From: Enchytraeus crypticus
Taxonomy: Eukaryota; Annelida; Clitellata; Enchytraeida; Enchytraeidae
Assembly (NCBI GenBank): GCA_905160935.1
Contig: CAJHZI010000558.1
Coordinates: 62,001-126,000 of the forward strand
Direction of reading: 5' to 3'
Length of the DNA: 64,000 nt
The translations under genes were made by a program, and so were the position numbers. Each line of letters starts with the position of its first letter. Position 1 is the stretch's first letter. The notes under the pieces were generated by a model. The model saw only the letters and a list, made by a program, of their open reading frames with translations. It did not search any database and was not told the origin of the DNA. Positions 1-12,107 of this stretch are shown in pieces.

Positions 1-123
1 ATAGTTTCTATTTATTGTAATCAAAAGTTTAGAATCGTAAGTTACACTATAACTTCGTACTTGTGTTTCAGATAAGAATTGCTATTCCCATTTGCTGAGT
101 ATCTCATCGGTTAACTCATCTTT

Positions 124-415
124 GGGAGGGGATATGGCGTAACGTTTAGAGTGTTCGCCTCGGATACAAATGGCCTGGGTTCAAAGCCCAGGTCAGTCAT
201 GTAATTATGGATATCCCGTTGAACCCATGGAAGGTCAGTCTTGTATCGGAGCTTGCTGATGATTAGTGCTAATAGTAGCAAAGTTGTGATTACCCATGGA
301 AAGGATTAGTATTAACTTATCCGGAACATGTAAAGCGGTCTTGAAGACCGAACACCGGCCATGACATTGCAATAAAAATTGTCGGAGGTGATTATTATTA
401 TTATTATTTTTATTC
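124..415 (+). repeat. tRNA-derived SINE, family D, with ATT-repeat tail
   Basis: A pol III-like A box (tggcgtaacgtttagag, about 134-150) and B box (ggttcaaagcc, 178-188) lie about 45 bases apart, as in a tRNA head. The body ends in the conserved segment caccggccatgaca (about 352-365), followed by an ATT microsatellite. A second copy with the same order of parts lies at 16,980-17,225, which defines the family. The B box has an A-rich variant (TTCAAAGCC), so this copy is probably old. Confidence 0.65.
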
Positions 416-630
416 CTTGTGCTGTAAAGGGCCTTGGGCTAAAAATAAGATAAAAGAGGCTTTATTTAATTAAAAGTTTAAAAAGAAGCGATTAAAATAA
501 TTCCTCTACACTCTGGGAAGCCGCATTGGCCAAAGTGCCACTAAAACAGACTGCATTGAATCGCGGGAGAGCAATAGACAGTCGCTGCCAAAGAAAAGCT
601 TTTTCGTGCTTATCACCAGTAATGGCGCGA

Positions 631-677
<47 letters not shown>
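631..677. repeat. (ATT)n microsatellite
   Basis: About 16 uninterrupted ATT units. Open frames through it encode only poly-Ile runs and are not genes. A shorter ATT tract lies at 391-409. Confidence 0.95.
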
Positions 678-679
678 CT

Positions 680-1229
680 CGCCCGAGGCCGTAGGCATGG
701 GGTTCAATGATGCCTACAAGACGTGTACCAGTGTCATCCCGTTCACAAGTGTTCCCAGTCAGTCCTAGTTTAAAAGATGCTCCTTGCTACTTCTCATTCG
801 TCTGAGACGTGTTTGCCACCATACATAATCGGCTTCTAGCATTGTTTGCTACCACTCATAATCGGCTATTAGCATTACGTTGAGTGAGCAAGAAAGAGTT
901 AAATAATGCGTGGTCAACTAAGGAAGGTGATGCAATCAAATAAAGAAGAGTTGAATAACACTGTGAATGATTGTATTAAAAATATAAATTAATCTCAGTC
1001 TGGACGAGTGAATAGAAAAACTGTTCTGCGTGGTACAAAGAAACAAGTGAAAAGCATTGCGAAATTAAATCAACCACAGAATGGACAAGAGAAGTGCAAT
1101 ATATCGGCATTATTTCAAGCGTTTTCATAAGTGGGTGACCTGCAATGCGAATAACTTAAAATATGAACAGTTCATTAAGAATGTGAAAAAATTGATTTAT
1201 ATTATGAACAAGTATCAGGTGGAATATAA
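680..1229. other. No gene seen
   Basis: AT-rich sequence with frequent stops in all frames. I see no repeat copy or RNA signature that I can name. Confidence 0.5.
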
Positions 1230-1820
1230 TGTGAAATGTTGAGATACATGATGAATGGATGAACTGCAAGGTGAACATGTGGATTTCTATGTGAATATTT
1301 AAACTGCAATGTGAACATGTGGATTTCTATGTGAATATTTAAACTGCAATGTGACCATGTGGATTTCTATGTGAATATTTAAACTGCAATGTGAACATGT
1401 GGATTTCTATGTGAATATTTAAACTGCAATGTGAACATGTGGATTTCTATGTGAATATTTAAACTGCAATGTGATCATGTGGATTTCTATGTGAATCTTT
1501 AAACTGCAATGTGAACATACGGATTTCTTTGCGAACAAGTGAATTTCAATGTGAACATATGAACAAATGAAATTCAAGGTGAACAAGAAGATTTCTATAT
1601 GAATGAGTGAACATGTGAACATCTATGAATTGAAATGTGAACATGTGAATTGCTATGTGAACAAATGAACTGCAATGTGAACATGTGAATTTCTATGTGA
1701 ACAAATGAACTGCAGTGTGCACATGTGAATTTCTATGTGAACAAATGAATTGCAATGTGAACATGTGAATTTCTATGTGAACAAATGCACATGTGAATAT
1801 GTTAGGTAACAAGTGAACTG
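1230..1820. repeat. 40-bp minisatellite
   Basis: The unit has the form ctgcaatgtgaacatgtgg plus atttctatgtgaatatttaaa. About six near-identical copies (about 1264-1510) are followed by a degenerate half in which the unit becomes gtgaacatgtgaatttctat plus gtgaacaaatgaactgcaat. The block appears to have two homogenised sub-arrays. Confidence 0.9.
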
Positions 1821-2668
1821 CAGTGCCTGCATTGCGAGCGTCTCTCTGTATCTGTTTTGCTATTCAGAAAGATGTTCTCAATGTAGGTTATTGTTGTTCG
1901 CTGCACTCGACAAAAAATTGAATGAAATGTCAGCTACGTCGCTCTTTCAGGAGCATGCTACTATCGACTAATAAATTCAAGAAGTGCCTAAATTAGCGCC
2001 TACCTTTAAGGCAAAATAATGAATATTTCGAGGTATTTTTATTGCATTCTTATGTACAGTAATTACCTTTATCAGGCATACGAAACACGGTTCATGTAGA
2101 GATGAGATTTATTAAACCGTGTGCATTTAATCTTCAAATTTAACTTGGCGTTTATCTCTTTCGTAAAGACTCTCAGCAAATTTGATAGTATTTGCTAATA
2201 ATTAATCCGACGTCAAGTTAACCAGCGCCACCATAGCTGGTCGTACTTTACATTAGCAATCATGTTTAGCAATTTTAAAACCAAGAGATTAGAAAATCTT
2301 TCAGTCGCGATATTCATACGACTTATTACTGAGTATAATTAATCATCATGATACTGATATTCTATTTGAAATTTATTTTCTTTCATAAGTAGGATTGTAT
2401 GAATATTTGACTATTTAAACATTTCTTTCGATACAATGTCTTTGTTAACTCTATGTTTTTATCCACTAATACCCTGGTTTACTCTTTTGAATGCAATTTG
2501 AATGTAATTGAAATTATATCCGCATATATGTGAACAACCAAGAGTACAGGGATGTGATGTAGAATGTCGATCTCTTGTCGGTGTACGAAATAATTAAATT
2601 AATTAATTACGCAGCATCAGCAGATAAACTAATAACTCCAGACCTACCTCAGTCCAATTGCCTAACTT
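1821..2668. other. No gene seen
   Basis: Unique-looking AT-rich DNA with no coding or repeat signal that I could support. Confidence 0.45.
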
Positions 2669-3036
2669 CCCCGTGTTGTGCTCGAGTGTGGTTGGACTAC
2701 TGCAGTATATGGCAACGGAAAACAATCTGCCGTGTGAACGCAAGAGGCGACTAAGGCAGGAGCTGAGGATGGCTAGATGGGAACCACCTTACCATGAAAC
2801 ATTTTCCCCAGGATTAAATGGAATTAATCCATCTTACAGAGGAAGGGAATGGGAAATCACCTCAGAAGCCATACTTTTCCCAAGCTATAGGATACAAAAG
2901 GTATGGATAAGGCATAGACTTTTGTGAAGGGATTAACTTTTTGCTCTAAGTAGTGCTATTTTGGAGCGAGAAAGCAGACTTTGAGTATGAATATGTACCT
3001 TGAACCTGCCACTTGGCAGTGCACTGAAGAAGAAGA
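2669..3036 (+). repeat. SINE-like element, family A, full-length copy
   Basis: It runs from the head cccgtgttgtgctcgagtg to the tail cctgccacttggcagtgcac followed by tgaagaagaag. Internal landmarks shared with other copies are gcgactaaggcaggagctga, aaccaccttaccatgaaa, ccaagctatagg and gtgaagggattaac. The 3' end folds as CTGCC-ACTT-GGCAG. No TIRs are visible and the tail is a short microsatellite, as expected for a LINE-mobilised element. The 89-codon open frame inside it is incidental. Confidence 0.75.
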
Positions 3037-3257
3037 CCCCAGATAAGCAGAACATAAAAATGCCAGAAATACTTCAATCCCTTCATTCAAGGGCGTGTAT
3101 GACTACTGTTCTATATATCAGGTCAACTGAAATAACAAAATGTTTCATAATCGTATCACTATAGTCACAATCAATACATCAGGACTATTTCACGAGATAT
3201 TACCCCTTATCATGTCATCTGCATAACATCAAAATTTGTGACAATATAAAAGTAAAT

Positions 3258-3303
3258 GCTAATGTTAACGTCAGTTTCCTCACTCAAAAGCGATGTCAGT
3301 AAA
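3258..3303 (-). repeat. Fragment of tRNA-derived SINE, family E
   Basis: Only the 3' part is present: gttaacgtcagtttcctcac on the plus strand, with aaaagcgatgtcagt beside it. It matches the ends of the fuller copies at 29,625-29,745 and 43,770-43,890. Confidence 0.6.
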
Positions 3304-3529
3304 CGATGCTGCAGCTCGAGACTTCTACAGATTTTAAGAGATTTTTTGCCTCAGCCTGTAGTAGGCCTAACTATTGCCGTCCGAAAGAGAAAATAAATGA
3401 AGTATGTAATTAATAATATTGCAATTAGTAAATGCTCGTTAATGAAAACAACGTTTTTCGCAAGAGCCGGCTAATGTACGTACTGAGAGTGGCAATGGTA
3501 AACCACCAGAGATGTAATAGTAAAACCTT

Positions 3530-3775
3530 CACAAGTTATATAAATTGACCTTAGATTTCAATTTTGAATTTTAAAATCTTCATGAGTTATTTAAATTGAC
3601 CTTAGATTTCAACTTTGAATTTTAAAACCTTCATGAGATATTTAAATTGACCTTAGATTTCAACGCTGAATTTTAAAATCTTCACGAGTTATTTAAATTG
3701 ACCTTAGATTTCAACTTTGAATTTTAAAACCTTCATGAGTTATTTAAATTGACCTTAGATATCAATTTTGATGCA
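3530..3775. repeat. 51-bp minisatellite
   Basis: Nearly five tandem units each contain cttcatgagttatttaaatt and gaccttagatttcaa. Spacing between aaaatc/aaaacc starts at 3573 and 3624 is 51 bases. Variation is by scattered substitutions only. Confidence 0.9.
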
Positions 3776-4099
3776 ATCAACCTTGCAGGTTTCTACATGT
3801 ACATGTATATCCAAAAAAGTTTTCCATCGTTTCTTTCATTCACCAGATGTCAGAAGAGTAGTGACGGCTTACTGTTTGAATAACCACTTAAATAGCATAA
3901 ACAGGTAATACGTACTTCAATTACAACATGGAATTAAATTTAGTTAAAATATAACTATATCTTACTACGTTTTTGCATAGTCGTTCTATTCAATTCATCA
4001 GTGGCTAGAGGACTTAGTTACAAATTATAAGCATTTAGATAAATCTAACATCTTGCTGCCTCTGTCGATTAAAGCGAAGTATTAATCATCACCTTCTTC

Positions 4100-4290
4100 T
4101 ACTTCTTTAAATCTAAGTCTAACCCGGGTCGGGAGAAGAAAGTATTGTAGAAATTTATGGAGCTTAGGCGCTCACCAAACGAATAGCCACTATTACTGAC
4201 ATTGGTTTCGATCTTATCGAATTGTCGCCTTTTATGAAACGTGCACTTCACGGTTGGTCTATTCTTCTGAAACCCGGACACAACACGGGT
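4100..4290 (-). repeat. SINE-like element, family B, partial
   Basis: Read on the minus strand it begins cccgtgttgtgtccgggttt and continues with cagaagaatagacc and a gtcgta/aggcgac-type segment. It ends near cccgggttagacttagattt without the usual GAT-repeat tail. Homologous copies lie at 60,510-60,700, 60,990-61,265 and 63,310-63,640. Confidence 0.65.
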
Positions 4291-4944
4291 GAAAATTAAT
4301 ATTAATCAACTAAAACAAAATTTTCTATTTTGTTATACTTAAAATTCTAATCGATTATAATTATTGTTAATTTTGGGATCTTCAAATGTAAAAAATGACG
4401 AAACTGCTACTAGATTTTACCAATATGCATCACCAAGCTTTTGCTTCACTTATTCGTATTCTTTAAAACTGTAAAATCTAGACTATTGCATATTTTATCA
4501 TTTCATGGTAAACTATTAGAAACAATGTCTACGCCTTACAAAATTGATTCCCATATTATACATCACAAATCTAATAAACTTTTTCAAGAGATCTCATTGG
4601 ACAGATAGAGCTTCGTCTTGGAACGGTTCATTACAATCATTAGTTTCCATTCGATAGTGTTGGTGTCTAATTTTTTATAGTGCATAAACTGGACAACCGA
4701 TAGTGTTTACTAAAGTAGTCTAACGCAGAAGTTGAAGAAGGTAGCGAAGCCAAACAAACCATAGACTCTATTATATATAGGGTCTAGACGGTTCTTACCT
4801 TATGATGATAGTAAGTATTATAGGAGCTCTCAATAATGAGAATGATAGAATTACTACGAGCACTATTTCGTAGTATAATAATTTACATGTATATAATGTG
4901 GTATGAAATTTCTCCAATGTCTCTAATGAAAAAGACCATTAAAA

Positions 4945-5515
4945 TGGGTAAAACGTTTTAAATACTTAGATATTACTATTATAGCAAGTAAAAATCTAGA
5001 GGCTGGTACCAATTTGATTATTAGAAAATTTTACTCTAGTTGCAATAATATATTGAGTAAATCAGCTAATTTAACTGAGCTGACAAGATTGCATCTTTTA
5101 GAGTCCTACTGCTTGCCCATGTTAACCTATGCCACTGTTAGTATTTCACTTAGAAACGACCAAATTCATGATTTCAATGTTGCTTGAAACAATGTTTATA
5201 GAAATCTATTTAACTATCATAAATGGGAATCTGTTAAGCCAATTATGATAGGGTTGGGTAAGTTGGATTTAAAGCATATTAGAGTTAAACTTCTGTTTAA
5301 TTTCTTTAGAAGCCGCCTAAATTGATTCAGTATAAATATAATTTTAAAGCATTTTGTAACTAGATATGTGCTGAGGGATCTAGATAAAATGTGTCATAGT
5401 TTTGGATTGCCTATAAATTGTTCGATGGTTTTAGCCAATAGAGTGTCTTATGGTAGAAGCGGGTATTTAATTTACGCAGCGTTTAATGCTAATGCTGGAA
5501 TTAGGAATTCTAGTT
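4945..5515 (+). mobile_element. Decayed 3' end of a CR1/jockey-like LINE
   Basis: A frame with several stops reads FKYLDITI, then LTRLHLLESYCLPMLTYA and LGKLDLKHIRVKLLFNFF. This is the layout of the region after the reverse transcriptase domain in non-LTR elements (FKYLGI-type motif, then LLYG-type motif). The intact element at 23,892-24,995 has the same architecture. In-frame stops and the missing catalytic region show it is a dead 5'-truncated copy. Confidence 0.6.
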
Positions 5516-5582
5516 AAGTTTCTTATTTCATTTTGATTGTTTTATGATCCTATGTTTATGTGTGTATGTGCGTGTATATAAA

Positions 5583-5825
5583 AAAGTAAACACGCATTAT
5601 AGTGAATAATAAACTATGTTGATATCTATCACTTTTAAAACCACATGTTGAATCCGTTAGGCAATTTAGACCATTTTCCGTATAACCAGTCCAGTGAATG
5701 TCCGAGATTTTACTCTCAGATCAGCTCGACCGGGATTCGAACCCACGAGGATTCAAATCACCTTAGGATTTGTCATTTAAAACTTCATGACGTTACACCT
5801 ACGCTATTTAGACATTTTAATTACA
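5583..5825 (-). repeat. tRNA-derived SINE, family C
   Basis: On the minus strand the element carries the B box ggttcgaatcccgg and ends in gcgtgtttacttttt. The same 240-base unit recurs at 33,300-33,545 and 41,525-41,765, with a partial copy at 28,640-28,775. The copy lies next to the 3' end of the LINE relic at 4,945-5,515. Confidence 0.75.
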
Positions 5826-6807
5826 TATTCATGTGATGCATCTTGATCCTATCTGTTTTTGACGAATAAAGAAATGAATATTATTACTGAAGACTGACGT
5901 AATTATGAAAGCTATATTTTCACATTACCGTCAGTTACGGTAAGATTGGGAATAGATTCTACTATGTATAGGCCTATATTAATCACGTAATTTAAGAAAA
6001 TAGGAAAGTTGTTTACACTTACTTTTACCTATTAGCTATTGGTTTAAACTATTAGCTACGCATCATTTTACGTAATTGTAATGTTTTCAATAATAACAAA
6101 TCGACTAAATGTTTACCAGTAAGGAGTAGGGCCTAAGGAAATTACCGAACGAAGCGAAGTCAGTGAAGTAATCCATAACACCAGATGACACTATGGATTC
6201 ATTGATTTGAGAAGCAACAATTATTATGATTCACCGAAAGCGTTGTATTTTCGGTATGAAATATTTAAATGAATATAAAACTATACGATCTTACAGTCCG
6301 GAAGAATGGAATGTAAGTTAGAAATATATCACACATAGTGAGAGGCGAATAATAAAAGATAAGAAAAGCAGTAGAAATCAACTTAATTGTCAAATTGTTA
6401 AAGTTGATACCTATATGAAATTAAGAAAGCCTTACGAAGGGTTCAATGAAGATCCGATAAGAAGCTTCAAGACAACTTAGATACTTTACCAGTGGACTAT
6501 GGACCTGACATTTATCAGAAACATTAGTCATTAACCGAGATCTTACAATTTTTGTTCGCAAAATTCTATTTTTCAATTAATTGTTTACTATAATTATCAA
6601 GCTAATTCACATTTTTGTAGACCTACATAGAAAATTGATTGATTGGAATACGACTTTTCAATAAACGAATCCATAGTAGAATCTATTAGGATCATGAAGC
6701 CAGAAGGCAATAATACCTAATCCTGTTTCGTTAGTTCAAAATAGTTGTTTAAATTACGAGTATTAATACACTAATCCCTTCATTTAAGTTAAATATTTAA
6801 TATTTAG
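5826..6807. other. No gene seen
   Basis: AT-rich sequence without recognisable coding or repeat content apart from one TAGGCCTA octamer at 5969-5976. Confidence 0.45.
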
Positions 6808-7170
6808 TCTTCTTCTTCAATGCACTGCCAAGTGGCAGGTTCAAGGTACATAATCAAATTCAAAGTCTGTTTTCTCGCTTCATAAGAGCACTCCTTAGAT
6901 CAACAAGTTAATCCCTTCACAAAGTCTATGTAGCCTTATGTAGCCTATACCTTGGGAAAAGTATGACTTCTGAGGTGGCTTCCCATTGCATTCCTCAGTT
7001 AGATGGGTTAATTGCCATTTAATCTTGGGGGAAAATATTTCATAGTGAGATGGGACCCTTCTTACCATCCTCAGCTCCTGCCTTTAGTCGCCTCTTGCGT
7101 TCACACGCGCAGATTTTTTGCGCTTGCCATATTCTGCAATGGTCCAGCCACACCTGAGCACAACACGAGG
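6808..7170 (-). repeat. SINE-like element, family A, full-length copy
   Basis: The tail (cttcttcaatgcactgccaa, then gtggcaggttc) is on the left and the head (cacaacacgagg) on the right, so the copy is on the minus strand. It retains the shared blocks gttaatcccttcacaaagtc and cctcagctcctgccttta. The stem-loop CTGCCA/TGGCAG is intact. Confidence 0.75.
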
Positions 7171-7472
7171 AAAACATTTAATATTTAAATTAATATTTAG
7201 TAATACATGTAATCATTGTTAAGTTAGTCAAAACATAAAATCAATTTTCACAAGGCTATGGGTTGTTTGCTGTTATTTCCACTTTAAAATCTGCTACCTA
7301 TGAATACTAGTAGTAATCGATGAATTTAATTCGCAACATTTTCGATTCTACGTGTGTAAGCATTTTAGCTCCTCAGTTACCTAAAATAATAAGCATTAGC
7401 AGAGAAACCAAATTTCAGTTTAACAAGCAGAAATTTTAAAATCTTATATTTCGAACTTCAATTCCTTTCGTA

Positions 7473-7720
7473 ACATGTCATGTCATGTCATGTCATGTGT
7501 TCATCCTGGGGCTGGTTCCAGCCAAAACTTTCTCTATAATGTTCCTCCATAAGACTCTATTATTTGCCATTTCCTCGATGTTCATTCTTTTTCTTCCTTC
7601 TGTTCTTCCATAAATGCTAACTCCAGCAGCCTTCAAGTCTTCTTCCAATCGGTCCTTCCATCTTCTTTTAGGTCTTCCCGCCGTTATCTTGAGGTCTGCT
7701 TTATAGTTAAATATCTTTCG
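7473..7720 (-). mobile_element. 3' end of an RTE-like LINE with pentanucleotide tail
   Basis: The minus-strand frame reads RKIFNYKADLKITAGRPKRR, then WKDRLEEDLKAAGVSIYGR, MANNRVLWRNI and AGTSPRMNT before a stop. This GRP+RRW...DL...WR pattern is typical of the C-terminal end of non-LTR element proteins. It is followed on the minus strand by (ACATG)n at 7473-7499. Short tandem tails of this type are usual for RTE-clade elements, but the clade call is an inference. No reverse transcriptase core is present, so the copy is 5'-truncated. Confidence 0.6.
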
Positions 7721-7761
7721 AGGGTTTCTGTTATCGAAAGATATTTAACTCTAAAGCAGAC
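7694..7761. repeat. Inverted repeat: 28-bp arms, 12-base loop
   Basis: Left arm 7694-7721 and right arm 7734-7761 are complementary except for one position. The left arm is part of the LINE frame just described (residues around KIFNYKAD), so the right arm looks like an inverted copy of LINE sequence made when the element inserted. Confidence 0.85.
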
Positions 7762-9429
7762 GGCAACATACGGTACTTAATTTCATTCCAGAAAGTTATA
7801 TTATGGCCATCACCCTCTTTGAATGAGTTGCAGCCAACAGCAAGCTGACTTACTTAAAAATTGCTTTAATACTAGAGGATTAAATAGAGTAATTAGGTCA
7901 CAGGCTCCCAGTAAACTGAGCCCATATTTAAATTCAGCCCTTTTGCTGATAAAGACTTCGAAGCGAAGTAAAATGTACCCTTTTAAAATTTATATGCAAC
8001 AATTTGTGTTCTGATATTTAAATAGTATAGTATTAAATAATATGTATAATAATCTTGATATATTAATAATATTGATATAAATATATTATATTGGTATTCC
8101 AATATAAAAGAGTATTAAACTTTACGTTGTTGTCTCAGAGACGTGTGTTTTTATTTTATCTGGTAGGGATCTAAGAGGTTGAGTTTGCTATATACTATAC
8201 TTCAGCTTCGCCTTTCCATTTATCCAGTTCAATTCATCTCTGCTGGAAATCAATATTTTTTTTTTTTTTTTCATGCAGTGGCCCCGGATAGTTTCATTTT
8301 AAGGGGCCTAAAAACTGTTAACAGCTAAGAAAGCTAAGAAGCAGAGAACTTTGATAGGGGAGCATGAAATGCATATAAAGGAACTGAATCTAAATAAATT
8401 TTTCATCTAGATTTAGGTATTACGTGTTAAAAAGCAAACAAATTTCTCAAATTTTAATGATGCTATTAATCGAGAGGATTAGGCTATTCTGATTTGAGCC
8501 TTTTTGTCCCCTCCGTCTGTCGATCTTTGTTGTTAACCCCTTGCAATAGATGCAATTACATGAAGATTTATTTATAAGATTTATAAATTAACTTTTGAAA
8601 ATCACTCTCGTTTAACTCCATCAATTTGAAGCGTGGTAGGCAACGTTAAAATAAAGAAGCTGAGCCTGAAAGAACTAGCTCATTATTTAATGGGGAGGTA
8701 GGGAATGGAGATTATCCTCCAAACCCCTTGTAAGAAATTGAGAAACTCTACTGTAATGGTTCATGTTATCATGTAACCGGGTTAAGATCAGTCCATCAGA
8801 GCCAATCTTTCAACCAATTTCACGTTTCTGTCCACTTCAAACGATCGAAGAGCTCCGGGATAAGATCGGAAATTGAACGGGAAGGTTATTAGCCGACATT
8901 AAATTGCTTCCCATATGGATAAACCAACAAGAGGAAGGATGCATCTATATGTGCCTACAAATCAGAGTAAAATATTAACCAATGCTTAGAAAATAATATG
9001 ATGAACCCAGCAGGAATAGTTTAAATAAAAATAAATTGCAAATATCAGCAGAGACTGAAAATGTAGACAATAGTATTTTGTCTGCCAAAAACATTACTAT
9101 TTTGAATTGAAGACACACTATATTTGCATAAGTATAAATATTGCTGTATAAGATATGTCATAAGATAAATAATAAAAATAATTACGTGTGTAGGTGTCTA
9201 GACGTACATGTGTATACTGTACATGAATATAGAACATACGGAATTATTCATTTTGAGTATAATTTATTACTTCAGAAGTCTTATGTTCTTTTTCATTACG
9301 GGGCAAAAAAATAAGTCCATCAGCAGCTGGTCAAATAATTTTCTACCGTTTGTGAATTCGAAGGGTTACCTGAATCTAAACAATTCCTTGTCAATTGTCT
9401 AAATATATTAAAGTATACCTGTTTTAGGG
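7762..9429. other. No gene seen
   Basis: AT-rich DNA with a poly-T run near 8257-8272. I found no conserved coding segment and no member of the repeat families defined elsewhere. Confidence 0.45.
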
Positions 9430-9650
9430 TTTTGTACTTCAATTGTACAAGTAATTTAGTTCTTCTAAATTTATTATACTTGTCATATAGTTCTTCATAA
9501 TTTTATTGTACATGTAATTTAGTTCTTCTTCATACTTCTACTGCACATGTAATTTACTTCTTCTTCATGACTTTATTGTACATGTACCTTAGTTCATCTT
9601 CATGATTTTATTGTACGTGTAATTTAGTTCTTCTTCATAATACTGATGTA
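9430..9650. repeat. About 35-bp degenerate minisatellite
   Basis: Roughly six diverged units carry ttattgtacatgtaatttag followed by ttcttcttcat. Copies differ at several positions each, so the array is old. Confidence 0.75.
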
Positions 9651-10394
9651 AGTGACAGTACTAGCAATGCATGTAGACGGATCTGCAATTGAACGTGCAT
9701 GTCAAGAGCATCTAGAGAGCGTTAGATGCACTGCATTCTCTCATAAGAGTCAGTCAGTGCAGAGCATGGGAAGCTGCCTGAGCTGAATAGAGTTGAAGTA
9801 ATGTCTGAGAGTACTTTAAGAAAATCCCGAGAGTTTAAGAGTACTTTTAAGAGAGTACTCTACCAATGTTCAGCATTCCGTTGTGGGACCAGTTAACAAG
9901 AGCTACATAGACTCAATTCATAATGTAAGAAGACTTCCACTTCATGCTTAGTGCAATTTCGAAGCATTCTCATTTAATAATTTAAAAGAATATTGTATTT
10001 TCAAGCATTATACAGTCTATATACATGTATATACCTAATTGCTTATGTAATATATATTTCAATTTAATTGTGATTACTATTACTTCAAAATTATTCATAT
10101 TTATACTCAATTCGACGCTTCAACTTATAATTATAATTTTCAGCCTAAAATGGGCTACATATAGGCCTATGTTACTATACAAGTATTAATTTCCCATCAT
10201 TTATCCAAATTTTAAGTAATTATCCTAAAAATATGTCTCAAAAGGACGATGAAATCTAATGTATCCTTTGTATGTTTAACCAAAGAGTCTAACACTGCCT
10301 TCTGAAGAGTAGGCCTAATCGAGTGTCAAAATTCATTTAAATCGATTTGTTTTAGTTGACGAAATTTTGCGAATATCTATTTATAAAATAAGTC
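9651..10394. other. No gene seen
   Basis: Non-coding AT-rich DNA. It holds two TAGGCCTA octamers (10,162-10,169 and 10,310-10,317). Confidence 0.45.
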
Positions 10395-10605
10395 ATAAGA
10401 GGCTTATTAAAAAAGGTCATAGAAGGTAGAATGGTAGGAAAAAGAGTCAGGGGCAGGCCGAGATTAGGTATGTTAGATGACTTAAAGACCCACTCATATG
10501 TGGAAATGAAGAGGAAGGCGGTTGACAGAGAAGAGTGGAGGCGTTATATACCATGGACCTGCCAGTAGGCAGCGCACTAAGAGAGAGAGAGAGAGAGAGA
10601 GAAGA
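10395..10605 (+). mobile_element. LINE family A, 3' terminal fragment
   Basis: It matches the C-terminal coding end of the larger copy at 39.3-40.7 kb: gaaggtagaatggtagga, ggggcaggccgagattagg, then ccatggacctgccagtaggc and agcgcactaa. The terminal stem-loop is CTGCC-AGTA-GGCAG, and the tail is (GA)n at about 10,578-10,602. The copy is heavily 5'-truncated. Confidence 0.75.
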
Positions 10606-10779
10606 GGCATAATAAAATATGCAATAAAAAGAATTTATACAATCAATAATATGCAATCTAGAATTCTTTTGCATACTATTGATTGTTTATAAAAAAATCT
10701 CAAAATTTGTAAATCTTCAATTCTTCATAATAATACCCCATCACTAGGGTTAACATAAACAGGCATTTGATAAGTACTC

Positions 10780-10985
10780 AAAAAAAGAACTGAAAGAACT
10801 GACCATGTCCTGAGAGGGAATAGTTTACTAAATGAGGTAATTGAAGAAAAATGGATGGAAAGAAGGTTAGAGGAAGACGGATACTTAGGAGGCTGATTTT
10901 GACAAAAGAAAGACAGAGGGTAGAACATGTGGAGGAGTTAAATACCATAGACCTGCAAATAGGCAGTGCACTAAAACAGAGAGAA
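10780..10985 (+). mobile_element. LINE family A, diverged 3' terminal fragment
   Basis: The order of motifs is the same as in the neighbouring copy (ctgaccatgtcctgagaggg, then aggaagacggatacttagg), ending catagacctgcaaataggca, gtgcactaaa. The terminal stem is damaged (CTGCA instead of CTGCC). It lies in the same direction as the copy at 10,395 and about 180 bases away, so the two are separate insertions or a diverged duplication. Confidence 0.65.
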
Positions 10986-11014
10986 GTCTGTCGGTAATTC
11001 CCGGTGATTCCCTG

Positions 11015-11890
11015 TATGTAAATTAAAGAGTTAATTCATTAATTGTAAAATAAAGAGTTAATTCATTAATTGTAAAATAAAGAATTAATTCATTAATTGT
11101 AAAATAAAGAGTTAATTCATTAATTGTAAAATAAAGAGTTAATTCATTAATTGTAAAATAAAGAGTTAATTCATTAATTGTAACATAAAGAGGCAATTCA
11201 GTAATTGTAAATAACGAGTTAATTGATTAATTGTAACATAAAGAGGCAATTCAGTAATTGTAAATAACGAGTTAATTGATTAATTGTAACATAAAGAGGC
11301 AATTCAGTAATTGTAAATAACGAGTTAATTGATTAATTGTAACATAAAGAGGCAATTCAGTAATTGTAACATAAAGAGGCAATTCAGTTATTGTGATTAA
11401 TGTAACGAGTTAATTGATTAATTGTAACATAAAGAGGCAATTCAGTAATTGTAAATAACGAGTTAATTGATTAATTGTAACATAAAGAGGCAATTCAGTA
11501 ATTGTAAATAACGAGTTAATTGATTAATTGTAACATAAAGAGGCAATTCAGTAATTGTAAATAACGAGTTAATTGATTAATTGTAACATAAAGAGGCAAT
11601 TCAGTAATTGTAAATAACGAGTTAATTGATTAATTGTAACATAAAGAGGCAATTCAGTAATTGTAAATAACGAGTTAATTGATTAATTGTAACATAAAGA
11701 GGCAATTCAGTAATTGTAAAACGAGTTAATTGATTAATTGTACATAAAGAGGCAATTCAGTAATTGTAAATAACGAGTTAATTGATTAATTGTAACATAA
11801 AGAGGCAATTCAGTAATTGTAAATTAAAGAGTTAATTCAATAATTGTAAATTAAAGAGGTAAATTAAAGAGGTAATATCCTGTATGTAAA
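11015..11890. repeat. Two-part satellite: 27-bp units, then 53-bp higher-order units
   Basis: The first part (about 11,025-11,185) repeats gagttaattcattaattg plus taaaataaa, 27 bases. The second (about 11,190-11,830) repeats a 53-base unit made of two 27-like halves: gtaacataaagaggcaattc agtaattg and taaataacgagttaattg attaatt. About eleven 53-base units are nearly identical, with rare 1-3 base deletions and one rearranged unit near 11,385. Confidence 0.9.
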
Positions 11891-12093
11891 TTAAAGAGCG
11901 CAATGTTCTGTCTCTATTAACTCTATTTTGAAACTAACAGTTAATTAATTTGGCATTACCAACTCTCCATGCGGTGGAAAATGGTCCACTTTACTTTCAT
12001 CATAGCTGTTGACACATTTCCATGGTTCGATTCAGTTACCATTGAAATACATGTCAGATTCAGAGTGTTAAAAGGTGCTAAAAGAGAGCGGGA

Positions 12094-12107
12094 GGGGGGG
12101 GGGGGGG
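12094..12107. repeat. Run of 14 G
   Basis: An uninterrupted G14 on the plus strand inside sequence of otherwise ordinary composition. It could form G-rich secondary structure. No gene is visible around it. Confidence 0.9.

Noticed and set aside
2658..2927. 89-codon frame as a gene
   Set aside because: Lies wholly inside a SINE-like family A copy; other copies do not keep the frame.
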